Below are positions 37,012-45,488 of a stretch of DNA of 64,000 bases, in pieces (positions within the stretch are counted from its first letter, which is position 1; each line of letters starts with the position of its first letter). The notes beneath the pieces were generated by a model. That model had not been told where the DNA came from, ran no database searches, and saw only the letters and a program-made list of their open reading frames with translations. The stretch comes from BOKV01 sp041397525. GTDB taxonomy: Bacteria; Pseudomonadota; Alphaproteobacteria; Rhizobiales; Rhizobiaceae. Location: assembly GCA_041397525.1 (NCBI GenBank), contig JAWKWL010000003.1, positions 310,001 through 374,000 of the forward strand, given 5' to 3'. The translations under genes were made by a program, and so were the position numbers.

Positions 37012-37494
37012 ATGGCCGCTGCCAAGAAATCCGCAACAGACGCATTCCAGGTTTCACAGTTCGACTTTTCGAGCCTCAACGAAACCTACCGTGAAATGGC
37101 CGAGAAGGCCGTTGCCCAGGGCACCGAAGCCTATGACAAGTTGAAGGCAGCAGCCGAAGAAGCAACCGCTTCTGCACAGAAGTCCTTCGACGCATTCCGC
37201 GAGGGCGTCACGGAAATCTCTGCCAAGACCATGGCCAACACAAAGGCCAATGCCGATGCGGGCGTGGCCTTCTTCGAAAAGGTCTCCGCAGCCAAGACAT
37301 TCGCTGAAGTACTCGAACTGCAGGGCGAATTCTTCCGCGCTTCCTTCGAAACCATCGCCAACCAGGCCAAGGAAGTTCAGGAACTGTCGATGAAGGTCGG
37401 CGAGAAGACCGCTGCACCGGCCAAAGTAGCAGTCGAAAAAGCAGCAGCGCCAATGGTTGAAGCAATCGAGAAGGTTGCACCAAAGGCCGCCTGA
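37012..37494 (+). CDS. phasin family protein
   Basis: A 160-residue, all-helical, Ala/Lys/Glu-rich protein. The phasin core runs about 20-125 and includes AEKAVAQGTEAYDKLKAAAE, SFDAFREGVTEISAKT and FAEVLELQGEFFRASFE. The C-terminal tail is Ala/Lys/Pro-rich (AAPAKVAVEKAAAP), resembling a flexible DNA- or granule-binding tail. Phasins coat polyhydroxybutyrate granules. AAGGAG precedes the ATG by 8 nt. Monocistronic, with its own promoter and terminator; likely under a PhaR-type repressor. Confidence 0.92.
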   Translation: MAAAKKSATDAFQVSQFDFSSLNETYREMAEKAVAQGTEAYDKLKAAAEEATASAQKSFDAFREGVTEISAKTMANTKANADAGVAFFEKVSAAKTFAEVLELQGEFFRASFETIANQAKEVQELSMKVGEKTAAPAKVAVEKAAAPMVEAIEKVAPKAA

Positions 37495-37523
37495 ATTGAC
37501 AGCCTGAAGTGACCAGCATGCAG

Positions 37524-37553
37524 GGCCGGAGGCTTGTGTCTCCGGCCTTTTTT
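37524..37553 (+). terminator. Rho-independent terminator of the phasin gene
   Basis: GGCCGGAG (37524-37531) pairs perfectly with CTCCGGCC (37540-37547) across an 8-nt loop and is followed by six T residues (37548-37553). It starts 30 bp after the phasin stop. Confidence 0.9.
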
Positions 37554-37668
37554 GCGCCCGGCGAGCCGAGCCCGGAATTTTTATCGCGATCATCTTCCGC
37601 TCAGGCTTGCAAAATCGGCGTCATCACCGTATTTCACCCACTCGATTGCGCATCGCTGCGCGTCACAT

Positions 37669-37745
37669 GCGGTTGTAGCTCAGTTGGTTAGAGCGTTGGA
37701 TTGTGGCTCCAGAGGTCGGTGGTTCGAATCCACCCAACCGTACCA
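37669..37745 (+). tRNA. tRNA-His (anticodon GTG), CCA encoded
   Basis: A full cloverleaf: acceptor GCGGTTG (37669-37675) with CAACCGT, D arm AGTTGGTTA, anticodon loop TTGTGGC with GTG at 37703-37705, T arm GGTGG-TTCGAAT-CCACC, then A73 and encoded CCA. The usual tRNA-His identity G-1:C73 is absent: position 73 is A and base -1 is T. Loss of encoded G-1 with A73 is established for many alphaproteobacteria. The acceptor starts with a G1:T72 wobble. Confidence 0.96.
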
Positions 37746-37857
37746 CTCAGTCTCCCCTTTTTGTGTCTTCGATGCCCAGCGCCGGATAACTCCGTGAATT
37801 CCGGGGCTTGAAGGCGTAGTTTAGCGACCGTGTGGCAGAGACGGCATCTCCGCGGTG

Positions 37858-37920
37858 CTATTGGCGACCTTCAAGGACAGCTGTGACAATGTTAGGGGCC
37901 AGAAAGGTGCTTTTGGGCAG
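37858..37920 (-). pseudogene. possible remnant of a large serine recombinase C-terminus
   Basis: The minus strand reads PKSTFLAPNIVTAVLEGRQ and then a TAG stop at 37860-37858. This resembles the LAPxIVxAILxGRQ stretch found near the end of large serine recombinases of phages and integrative elements. There is no intact frame around it. Only about 20 residues match from memory, so this is tentative. Confidence 0.35.
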
Positions 37921-38060
37921 GCCGGTTTGGAACAACTGCGGTTCAGGGTCGGGTCTCAGGGCGCAGTTTCGTTAAACACCTCATCTCGGTGTCCGAAAAA
38001 CCGGCAGGTAGCCAGTTGGCTGACGTTTGGCAGGTCAAATTTCAATCACCACGGTAGTTC

Positions 38061-38081
38061 CTGACGATTCCTGATCGTCAG
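38061..38081. repeat. perfect inverted repeat upstream of the LysR gene
   Basis: CTGACGAT-TCCTG-ATCGTCAG is an 8-bp inverted repeat with a 5-nt loop, about 190 bp upstream of the LysR start. No T-run follows. It could be a weak terminator, an operator or a recombination-site half. Confidence 0.4.
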
Positions 38082-38269
38082 TGAGTGAGGTAATAATCTC
38101 AATCAGTCCAACCAACGCACGAACATTGCCTGGTGGTTTTTAGTCGGAAAAAACTCAGGTAAGATCGCTGGAGGTCTCGTCAGCACCATGGCGCATGACC
38201 CTTCAGCCGCATGCCGATTGCAGGAGCCGGACAGGCGAGTAGCGATATGGATGCAATTTGGTGAGGTGG

Positions 38270-39178
38270 ATGGCTTTTACACTAAGACAATTGCAGTATT
38301 TTGTAGCGGTTTGCGAGGCTGGTACCGTTTCCGGCGCGGCGCACACCCTTTCCATCTCCCAATCGGCAGCAACCGAAGCGATCAAGGAACTCGAAGCAGA
38401 CCTGGGTGTGGCCCTCTTTGAGCGCCATCCACGCGGATTGAACATTACCCACAAGGGCCATCAGTTCCTGCGCCACGCCACCAATATCCTGTCTGGGGTC
38501 ATGGATGCCCGCGGCGCCTTCAGAGATGAGGAAAACAAGCCTTCTGGTACGCTTCACATCGGCGTCACTTCCCTGGTTGCCGGTTACGTCCTGTCCGACA
38601 TTCTCGCCCGCTACCGCCGTGCAAATCCATTGGTCGAGATTTCCGCAATTGAAGACAATGGTGAACATATTGAACACCTGCTGATCGGCGGTGAGCTGGA
38701 TGTGGCGGTGATGGTCATATCCAACCTGCGCGACCGTATTGCCCTGCAGGCGGAAATCCTTGAAGTCTCCGCCTATCGGCTTTGGTTGCCCCTGGGACAT
38801 CCTCTGTCAGATCGTGAAAGTATTGCCCTCTCTGATATTTCAAACGTTCCCCTGATCATGCTCACCGTCGATGAAATCGAGGAGGCTACCGTAAAACTGC
38901 TGGGAGCCTTTGGAGCAAGGCCAAACATTGCGTTTCGAACCCGCTCGGTTGAGGCGGTCCGAAGCCTGGTGGCAACGGGTGCCGGCGTCGCCCTGTTGCC
39001 AGACCTTGTCTACCGCCCGTGGTCACTGGAAGGTGACCGCATCGAGTCCAGGGATGTTTCCGCCACGCTTCCCGTGGTTCAGGTTGGAATAGTCTGGCGA
39101 AAGGGCTCCCAGTTGACCCAGGCGGCCAGGGATTTTGTCGGCGTTGCCCAGTCAAGCCGTGAAACACGACTTCGCTGA
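38270..39178 (+). CDS. LysR-family transcriptional regulator
   Basis: 302 residues from ATG 38270, preceded by a GAGGTG ribosome site; the frame opens at TTG 38258. The N-terminal helix-turn-helix LRQLQYFVAVCEAGTVSGAAHTLS continues to QSAATEAIKELEADLGVALFERHPRGL, typical of LysR; the C-terminal effector domain has TLHIGVTSLVAGYVL and GAGVALLPDLVYRPWSLEG. It lies directly upstream of and in the same direction as the ydcSTUV-patD operon, so it probably controls it. In E. coli the neighbouring regulator is of the GntR/MocR type, not LysR. Confidence 0.92.
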   Translation: MAFTLRQLQYFVAVCEAGTVSGAAHTLSISQSAATEAIKELEADLGVALFERHPRGLNITHKGHQFLRHATNILSGVMDARGAFRDEENKPSGTLHIGVTSLVAGYVLSDILARYRRANPLVEISAIEDNGEHIEHLLIGGELDVAVMVISNLRDRIALQAEILEVSAYRLWLPLGHPLSDRESIALSDISNVPLIMLTVDEIEEATVKLLGAFGARPNIAFRTRSVEAVRSLVATGAGVALLPDLVYRPWSLEGDRIESRDVSATLPVVQVGIVWRKGSQLTQAARDFVGVAQSSRETRLR

Positions 39179-39191
39179 CCGATAAAAATGG

Positions 39192-39208
39192 TATCGATTT
39201 TTCCGATA
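39192..39208. promoter_or_regulatory. dyad in the LysR-ydcS gap, candidate LysR box
   Basis: TATCG-ATTTTTC-CGATA is an inverted repeat with the AT-rich T-N-A form of LysR boxes, about 100 bp upstream of the ydcS ATG at 39309. It lies in an otherwise AT-rich 130-bp gap. Confidence 0.45.
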
Positions 39209-39308
39209 TCACTATTCTGATAAATGAATTTGTGAATTCAAGGCTCCGCTGGAATGATCCGATACGCCAACAGTGAAACACCGGTTGGGATCTATCGGGA
39301 GGAAAATC

Positions 39309-40484
39309 ATGAAAGCCGTATTGAAAACATGTACCGCATTGGCATTGGTGCTTTCTGTCACATCGCAGGCAAGCGCTGCAGAAATGCTCAAGGAACTGGG
39401 AGCAGGTGAGGGACAGGTCAGTATTGTGGCCTGGGCCGGCTATATCGAGCGTGGTGAAACCGATCCCAATTTCAACTGGGTGACCGAGTTTGAAAAGAAC
39501 ACCGGGTGCATGGTTTCCGTCAAAACCGCAAACACCTCGGACGAAATGGTCGCCCTCATGAACGAAGGCGGTTTTGATCTTGTGACCGCCTCGGGAGACG
39601 CATCCCTTCGTCTTATCGCCGGCAAGCGGGTCCAGCCAATCAACACGGCCCTCATTCCATCCTGGGGCACCATCGATGAGCGCCTGCAAAATGCTGCCTG
39701 GCACACGGTTGATGGTGTTCACTATGGAACGCCCTACGTTTGGGGCGCCAATGTCCTGATGTACAACACCAATGTCTTCAAGGAAGCGCCGACCAGCTGG
39801 AACGTGGTATTCGAAGAGATGCAACTGCCTGACGGGAAATCGAATTCAGGGCGGGTGCAGGCTTATGACGGCCCGATCTATATCGCCGATGCAGCCAACT
39901 ATCTGATGTTTCACAAGCCCGAACTCGGCATCAAGGACCCTTATGAACTCAATGAGGACCAGTACAAGGCGGCGCTCGATCTTCTGCGCGGTCAGCGCAA
40001 GCTCGTAGGTCGCTATTGGCATGATGCATTCATCCAGATGGATGACTTCAAGAACGAGGGCGTTGTGGCTTCGGGATCCTGGCCTTTCCAGGTCAACGTT
40101 CTGCAGGCTGACGCCGAGGCAATGGCCAAGTCCCCAATTGCATCAACCTTTCCCGAAGAGGGCATAACCGGCTGGGCCGACACCACCATGCTCCATGCCG
40201 ATGCCGAGCATCCCAACTGCGCCTATATGTGGATGGAGCATTCGCTGTCGCCAAAGGTCCAGGGGGATGTGTCAGCCTGGTTCGGAACAGTGCCTTCTGT
40301 TCCCGCAGCCTGCAAAGGCAATGCATTGCTGACCGATACCGGTTGTACAACCAATGGCGGCGACAAGTTCGAGAAAATCAGATTCTGGAAAACCCCGCAA
40401 ACCAAATGCGCCAGCCAGAACGATCAGTGTGTGCCCTATTATCGCTGGGTATCAGACTATATCGGCGTGATTGGCGGTCGCTGA
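39309..40484 (+). CDS. ydcS: YdcS-type periplasmic polyamine-binding protein
   Basis: 391 residues from ATG 39309 (GGGAGG upstream). A Sec signal peptide ends near QASAA (about residue 24). The mature protein matches E. coli YdcS closely by eye: WAGYIERGETDPNFNWVTEFEK, DLVTASGDASLRLIAGKRVQ and ADTTMLHADAEHPNC. It is the binding component of a putrescine/polyamine ABC importer. E. coli YdcS has also been linked to short-chain polyhydroxybutyrate synthesis and DNA uptake. It is followed by the ATPase, two permeases and PatD. Confidence 0.93.
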   Translation: MKAVLKTCTALALVLSVTSQASAAEMLKELGAGEGQVSIVAWAGYIERGETDPNFNWVTEFEKNTGCMVSVKTANTSDEMVALMNEGGFDLVTASGDASLRLIAGKRVQPINTALIPSWGTIDERLQNAAWHTVDGVHYGTPYVWGANVLMYNTNVFKEAPTSWNVVFEEMQLPDGKSNSGRVQAYDGPIYIADAANYLMFHKPELGIKDPYELNEDQYKAALDLLRGQRKLVGRYWHDAFIQMDDFKNEGVVASGSWPFQVNVLQADAEAMAKSPIASTFPEEGITGWADTTMLHADAEHPNCAYMWMEHSLSPKVQGDVSAWFGTVPSVPAACKGNALLTDTGCTTNGGDKFEKIRFWKTPQTKCASQNDQCVPYYRWVSDYIGVIGGR

Positions 40485-40504
40485 TACAGCTACCGGTAAG
40501 CAAG

Positions 40505-40527
40505 CGTCCGCGCGCCTGGCGCGGACG
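40505..40527 (+). terminator. GC-rich intercistronic hairpin after ydcS
   Basis: CGTCCGCGC (40505-40513) and GCGCGGACG (40519-40527) form a perfect 9-bp stem with a 5-nt loop, 21 bp after the ydcS stop. No T-run. Such stem-loops after binding-protein genes usually protect the upstream mRNA and let the binding protein be made in excess over the membrane parts. Confidence 0.6.
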
Positions 40528-40547
40528 TGAACTCGCGGGCCAAATTG

Positions 40548-41537
40548 ATGAAATCAGCAGTTATCTTTCAAAATGTCTGCCGCTACTTTGGCGAGGTCAA
40601 GGCTGTTGATTCAGTCGATCTTGATGTCGGCGAAGGGGAGTTTTTTGCGATGCTGGGCCCGTCTGGCTCCGGCAAGACCACCTGCCTTCGCCTGATTGCA
40701 GGCTTTGAGCAGCCGACTTCTGGTCACATGGAGATATTTGGCGAAACCGCAGAAGGCATTCCGCCCTACCGACGCAATGTGAATACGGTCTTCCAGGACT
40801 ATGCCCTGTTTCCACACCTCAATGTTTTGGACAATGTGGCTTATGGCCTGATGATCCGTGGTGTCGGGAAAGCCGAGCGCCACAAGGCTGCCAATGAGGC
40901 ACTCGAGCTCGTCCAGTTGCCGGACTATGGCCTGCGTCGGCCTGGGCAATTGTCTGGCGGACAAAGACAGCGTGTCGCGCTCGCCCGTGCATTGGTCAAC
41001 AAGCCTAAGGTGCTGTTGCTCGACGAGCCACTTGGGGCCCTTGATCTCAAGCTGAGGGAGCAGATGCAGGATGAATTGAAGGACCTGCAGAGGAAGCTCA
41101 ACATAACGTTCATTTTTGTTACCCATGACCAGGGCGAAGCCTTGTCCATGGCCGATCGCGTCGCGGTTTTTAACAACGGCAAAATCATGCAGATCGGCAC
41201 CCCCCAGGATATTTATCGCCGACCGAAATCACGCTTTGTCGCTGATTTTGTGGGCTCATCAAATGTATTGCCTCCGGAATTCACGAAATCCCACGGTGGT
41301 CCGGAACGCTGGTCCAGCCTCAGGCCGGAAGACATAAGACTGGATGCAGTCAAAGGCTATCCGGCAAAAATCATCAGTCATTCATATCTGGGAGGATCAA
41401 ATCGGGTTAGCTTGCTGATGGGCGCTCAGCGCCTCAACGCTCTCGTTCCCGCGTCAGAAGCATTGCCTGCCAACGCCAGTACGATCAAGGTCCACTGGAG
41501 CGAGGAAGACCTGCATGTGATGGAAGGCGAGCAATGA
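40548..41537 (+). CDS. ydcT: YdcT-type polyamine ABC transporter ATPase
   Basis: About 329 residues from ATG 40548 (GTG 40527 is possible but lies within the hairpin). Walker A LGPSGSGKTTCLRLIAGFEQP, signature LSGGQRQRVALARAL, Walker B LLLDEPLGALD, and a PotA-like C-terminal TOBE region. It powers uptake for YdcS-UV. Its stop overlaps the ydcU start (ATGA). Confidence 0.92.
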   Translation: MKSAVIFQNVCRYFGEVKAVDSVDLDVGEGEFFAMLGPSGSGKTTCLRLIAGFEQPTSGHMEIFGETAEGIPPYRRNVNTVFQDYALFPHLNVLDNVAYGLMIRGVGKAERHKAANEALELVQLPDYGLRRPGQLSGGQRQRVALARALVNKPKVLLLDEPLGALDLKLREQMQDELKDLQRKLNITFIFVTHDQGEALSMADRVAVFNNGKIMQIGTPQDIYRRPKSRFVADFVGSSNVLPPEFTKSHGGPERWSSLRPEDIRLDAVKGYPAKIISHSYLGGSNRVSLLMGAQRLNALVPASEALPANASTIKVHWSEEDLHVMEGEQ

Positions 41538-42496
41538 CGCAGCCACTTGCTCCTTCCCGACAAGGCGCGGTCCTTGCAGGCCGGGGCGGCGCCATGGGCT
41601 ATTTGTCTGACCTGTTCTGGCGCAATCCGGGGCTGCTGCTGTGCATGATGCTGTTGCCGCCGGTCCTTTGGCTGGGGATCATCTATATCGGCTCGCTCGT
41701 GGCATTGCTGGTTCAGAGCTTTTTTTCCATCGATGAGTTTTCCGGCCTGGTCAGACACGAATTCACCTTGAAAACCTATGGCGAGCTTCTCGTCCCCGCC
41801 AATCTCGACATCATTTTCAGAACCGTCCTCATGGCGGTGATCGTGACACTTGCCGCCGCCGTCATTGCCTTCCCCATTGCCTACTATGCAGCGCGCTATG
41901 CCCGAGGTCGCTGGAAGGCATTTTTCTATCTGGCAGTCATGTTGCCACTCTGGTCCAGTTACCTGGTCAAGGTCTACGCCTGGAAGCTTATTCTCGCCAA
42001 GGAAGGAATCCTGAACTGGGTCTTTGCCAAGATGCACATGACCTGGCTTCTGGAGAGCTGGCTTGCCCTGCCAATTCTTGGTGGTAATTCACTTTCGGTC
42101 AGTTCAACGGGAACGTTTCTGGTGTTCCTTTATGTCTGGCTGCCATTCATGATTCTACCCGTACAGGCTTCCATCGAAAGGGTTCCCCAGTCCATGCTGG
42201 AGGCGTCCTCCGATCTGGGCGGAAACCCGGCGCAAACTTTTCGCCATGTCCTGCTGCCGCTCGCCCTTCCAGGGGTGATTGCTGGCTCCATTTTCACGTT
42301 TTCCCTCACTCTCGGGGATTACATCATTCCCCAGATTATCGGCTCTTCGAGATTGTTCATCGGACAGGCCGTCTATGCCCATCAGGGAACAGCGGGAAAC
42401 ATTCCACTCGCTGCCGCTTTCACCGTCGTTCCCATTTTCATCATGACCATCTATCTCTGGCTGGCCAAGCGGGCAGGAGCGTTCGATGCACTCTGA
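41534..42496 (+). CDS. ydcU: YdcU-type polyamine ABC permease
   Basis: A 320-residue inner-membrane protein with about six hydrophobic segments and the permease EAA-like loop ASSDLGGNPAQTFRHVLLPLALP. Similar in length and order to E. coli ydcU. Overlaps both neighbours (4 bp with ydcT, 11 bp with ydcV), showing tight coupling. The long hydrophilic N-terminal tail is typical of PotB-like permeases. Confidence 0.91.
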   Translation: MTQPLAPSRQGAVLAGRGGAMGYLSDLFWRNPGLLLCMMLLPPVLWLGIIYIGSLVALLVQSFFSIDEFSGLVRHEFTLKTYGELLVPANLDIIFRTVLMAVIVTLAAAVIAFPIAYYAARYARGRWKAFFYLAVMLPLWSSYLVKVYAWKLILAKEGILNWVFAKMHMTWLLESWLALPILGGNSLSVSSTGTFLVFLYVWLPFMILPVQASIERVPQSMLEASSDLGGNPAQTFRHVLLPLALPGVIAGSIFTFSLTLGDYIIPQIIGSSRLFIGQAVYAHQGTAGNIPLAAAFTVVPIFIMTIYLWLAKRAGAFDAL

Positions 42497-43292
42497 CCGC
42501 GCACCATTGGGTTTGAAGATTGCTGCGGGCGCTGGTCTTCTGTTCCTTCATCTGCCGATTGCGCTGATCTTCGTCTATGCGTTCACCACAGAGGAGAGAA
42601 GCTACCAGTGGCCGCCGCCGGGGCTGACCATGAAATGGTTCGCGGTCACCTGGGGTCGCCCGGATGTCTGGGAGGCGCTAGCTCTGTCGGTCAAGGTCGC
42701 AACGATCTCCACCGCGGTAGCAATGATATTGGGAACCCTGTGTGCTGCGGCGGTATCGCGCTCGCGTTTCTTCGGCCGGGAGACGATTTCACTTCTGGTA
42801 ATCCTGCCCATAGCCCTGCCGGGCATCATTACCGGCATCGCCTTGCGTTCTGCTTTCAACCTGGCGGAAATACCCTTCTCCTTTTGGACCATCGTGCTGG
42901 GCCATGCCACCTTCTGCGTGGTCGTAGTCTACAACAATGCGGTCGCGAGGTTCAGGCGAACCACCGGCTCACTGATCGAGGCCTCGATGGATCTTGGCGC
43001 AGACGGATTTCAGACTTTCCGCCATGTGGTCCTGCCGAATATCGGAACGGCATTGCTGGCTGGCGGAATGCTTGCCTTTGCCCTGTCGTTCGATGAAGTG
43101 ATCGTGACGACCTTTACCGCCGGTCAACAGGCCACTTTGCCAATCTGGATGCTGGAAGAACTGGTTAGACCCCGCCAACGGCCGGTTACCAATGTGGTAG
43201 CCATGGTAGTGGTGCTGGTAACCTTCCTCCCAATTCTGGCGGCCTACTATCTTACACGCGATGGCGATCAGATCGCAGGGTCGGGAAAATGA
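42486..43292 (+). CDS. ydcV: YdcV-type polyamine ABC permease
   Basis: A 268-residue permease with about six hydrophobic segments and the EAA loop ASMDLGADGFQTFRHVVLPNIG. It is the PotC-like partner of YdcU. Length matches YdcV (264 in E. coli). It ends 21 bp before patD, whose ribosome site GGGAG lies in the gap. Confidence 0.91.
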   Translation: MHSDRAPLGLKIAAGAGLLFLHLPIALIFVYAFTTEERSYQWPPPGLTMKWFAVTWGRPDVWEALALSVKVATISTAVAMILGTLCAAAVSRSRFFGRETISLLVILPIALPGIITGIALRSAFNLAEIPFSFWTIVLGHATFCVVVVYNNAVARFRRTTGSLIEASMDLGADGFQTFRHVVLPNIGTALLAGGMLAFALSFDEVIVTTFTAGQQATLPIWMLEELVRPRQRPVTNVVAMVVVLVTFLPILAAYYLTRDGDQIAGSGK

Positions 43293-43313
43293 GTTTAGCT
43301 CGGGAGAAAAATC

Positions 43314-44738
43314 ATGCAGACTAAAATGCTTATCGGTTCATCGTTTGAGGCAGGAACGGAAACAGAGGAATCCATTCTCAATCCGCGTACTGGCGAGACG
43401 GTTGTGGCCCTTGCTGAAGCCAGCCAAAGCCAGATTGATCGGGCGGTTGCGGCAGCCACCAGGGCATTTTCTACCTGGTCGCGAACCACCCCGGCTGAAC
43501 GCTCGGCCTGCCTTTTGAAGATTGCTGACCGGATTGAAGCGGAGGCCGACGAGTTTGCCCGCCTTGAAGCGCTTAATTGCGGCAAACCGATCAATGCCGC
43601 CAGAAATGACGAAATTCCGGCAATTGTCGACTGCTATCGCTTCTTTGCTGGCGCGGTCCGCTGCATGCCGGGCAATGTCGCAGGGGAATATTTGCCCGGA
43701 TTTACATCGATGATCCGCAGGGATCCAATTGGCGTTGTTGGTTCCATTGCCCCCTGGAACTATCCGCTCATGATGAGTGCCTGGAAACTTGCCCCTGCCA
43801 TTGCCGGGGGCAATACGGTTGTATTCAAACCATCTGAGCAGACACCGCTGACAGCGCTCAAACTTGCCGGCATCCTTGCCGACGTCCTGCCGGAGGGCGT
43901 TGTCAATATCATATTGGGGCGTGGTGAGAGCGTTGGTAACGCGCTGATCAATCATCCCGGTATCAACATGGTTTCGATCACGGGAGACGTGGCCACCGGC
44001 AAGAAGGTACTCCAGGCGGCGGCCAAGTCTGTCAAGCGCACTCACCTCGAACTGGGTGGCAAGGCTCCGGTTATTGTATTCGATGACGCCGATCTGAACG
44101 CGGTGGTACAGGGCTTGCGCGCCTTTGGCTATTACAATGCGGGCCAGGATTGCACTGCAGCCTGCCGCATCTATGCCGGAGCAAAAATCTACGACAAGCT
44201 GGTCGCAGAACTGACCTCAGCCGTTTCGACCATTCGCTATGCTGATGCGGACGACAGCAAGAACGAAATTGGCCCGCTGATAAGCCGGCGCCAGCGCGAC
44301 AGGGTGGCAAGCTTTGTCCAGCGTGCATCTGAATTGAAACATATTGAGATCACCACCGGAGGGAATCTGCATTCAGGCAATGGCTTCTACTATCAGCCGA
44401 CAGTGGTTGCAGGCGCGCTGCAAGGCGATGAAATCGTCAGGCGCGAGGTATTTGGCCCGGTAGTTTCCGTAACCAGGTTTGGCGATGTGGATGAGGCGGT
44501 CAACTGGGCAAATGATTCAGATTATGGTTTGGCCTCCTCGGTGTGGACCAGGGATGTTGGCAGGGCAATGCAATGCGCTGCCCGCCTGCAATACGGCTGC
44601 ACCTGGATAAATACCCACTTCATGCTTTGCAATGAAATGCCCCATGGCGGCCTGAAGCAGTCTGGCTACGGCAAGGACATGTCGATTTATGCGCTGGAAG
44701 ACTATACGGCTGTAAGGCATGTCATGCTGGCTCATTGA
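43314..44738 (+). CDS. patD: gamma-aminobutyraldehyde dehydrogenase
   Basis: 474 residues, an aldehyde dehydrogenase. It has APWNYPLMM, the catalytic Glu in LELGGKAPVIVFDDAD, the catalytic Cys in YNAGQDCTAACRIY, and the YdcW-typical C-terminus EMPHGGLKQSGYGKDMS. By similarity and order it is PatD/YdcW (Prr), which oxidises 4-aminobutyraldehyde to GABA in putrescine breakdown. The putrescine transaminase is not present in the window. It completes the ydcSTUV-patD operon. Confidence 0.92.
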   Translation: MQTKMLIGSSFEAGTETEESILNPRTGETVVALAEASQSQIDRAVAAATRAFSTWSRTTPAERSACLLKIADRIEAEADEFARLEALNCGKPINAARNDEIPAIVDCYRFFAGAVRCMPGNVAGEYLPGFTSMIRRDPIGVVGSIAPWNYPLMMSAWKLAPAIAGGNTVVFKPSEQTPLTALKLAGILADVLPEGVVNIILGRGESVGNALINHPGINMVSITGDVATGKKVLQAAAKSVKRTHLELGGKAPVIVFDDADLNAVVQGLRAFGYYNAGQDCTAACRIYAGAKIYDKLVAELTSAVSTIRYADADDSKNEIGPLISRRQRDRVASFVQRASELKHIEITTGGNLHSGNGFYYQPTVVAGALQGDEIVRREVFGPVVSVTRFGDVDEAVNWANDSDYGLASSVWTRDVGRAMQCAARLQYGCTWINTHFMLCNEMPHGGLKQSGYGKDMSIYALEDYTAVRHVMLAH

Positions 44739-44804
44739 TTGACCCGGCTGTGTAGCCCCTGATTTCATGGACGCCTTCTCGCCTGTTTTTGAGGCTGGGA
44801 GGCC

Positions 44805-45060
44805 ATGACAGCAAACACCTGTTTCAGCGATGAGTTGAAACGGGCGCGGTGGCGCAATTCTCCGAGCGAGGCTATCTGGTCGCGGAGGTTTCGAAGCGTC
44901 TGGGTGTCAGCCTGAGTTTGCTCTGTGCGTGGATGAAGAAGTTCTCGCGGCCCCCTGGCGGTGTGGAAGCGGAAGCCAACCAACCGGGTGCTGATCCACC
45001 TGGATCAGGGTTCCCAGTTCGTCGGCACGGCCTCCACCTCACCCGGGACTGTCTCGAAAA
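44805..45060 (+). pseudogene. decayed IS3-family transposase fragments
   Basis: From ATG 44805 the DNA reads an OrfA-like start (TANTCFSDELKR), then after an apparent one-base deletion near 44840 continues in another frame as VAQFSERGYLVAEVSKRLGVSLSLL, an IS3 OrfA helix-turn-helix. A third frame then gives NRVLIHLDQGSQF, which matches the DQGSQF motif of OrfB (DDE domain). The centre of the element has been deleted. It lies between patD and the copper cluster. Confidence 0.75.
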
Positions 45061-45176
45061 TCAGGGGCTGTTCATCTTTTTCGTTTCTTCGTCGGCATGA
45101 GAACCGAACACTCCTCAACACAGACACTCAATTCCATGCTGTGGGTTTATCGTTCCAGATTGCCCCGCTTAGTTGT

Positions 45177-45461
45177 CTATTTCAGCTCCGTGACTGTCAG
45201 TTTGCCATTGACGCGATCAGCAATGAACTCGATTTCGTCGCCCTCTTTGAGCTTGCCCAGTATTTCTTCGTTACCTGCGCGGAAGACCATGGTCATTGCA
45301 GGCATGTCGAGGTCTTTGAGTTCTTCATGAATGATTGTCACCTTGTTGGCTTTCACATCGACTTTCTTGACGATGCCTTTTGTATACTCAGCGGCCAAAC
45401 CGGAGACGGTCATGGTGGCAAACAGCAATATCGCAGCCGAAAGGCTCAGGGTCTTTTTCAT
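45177..45461 (-). CDS. CusF-like periplasmic copper-binding protein
   Basis: A 94-residue protein with a signal peptide (to about residue 23, VSGLAAE). The CusF-type copper site appears as IIHEELKDLDMPAMTMVF: His and two Met ligands are present, with Met in place of the Trp of E. coli CusF, a common variant. It is a small beta-barrel Cu(I)/Ag(I) chaperone of the periplasm. Last gene of the copper operon on this strand, 27 bp after the cupredoxin gene. Confidence 0.9.
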   Translation of the reverse strand: MKKTLSLSAAILLFATMTVSGLAAEYTKGIVKKVDVKANKVTIIHEELKDLDMPAMTMVFRAGNEEILGKLKEGDEIEFIADRVNGKLTVTELK

Positions 45462-45488
45462 CGGAATTTCCTTCGTTTCTGGTGTTGG

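Larger units (their letters stand above)
37746..38269. other. 524-bp stretch without an intact gene after tRNA-His
   Basis: No supported intact frame. It holds a possible serine-recombinase scar (37858-37920) and a hairpin (38061-38081), described separately. The sequence is rich in short broken frames, as expected for decayed mobile DNA at a tRNA gene. Confidence 0.5.
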
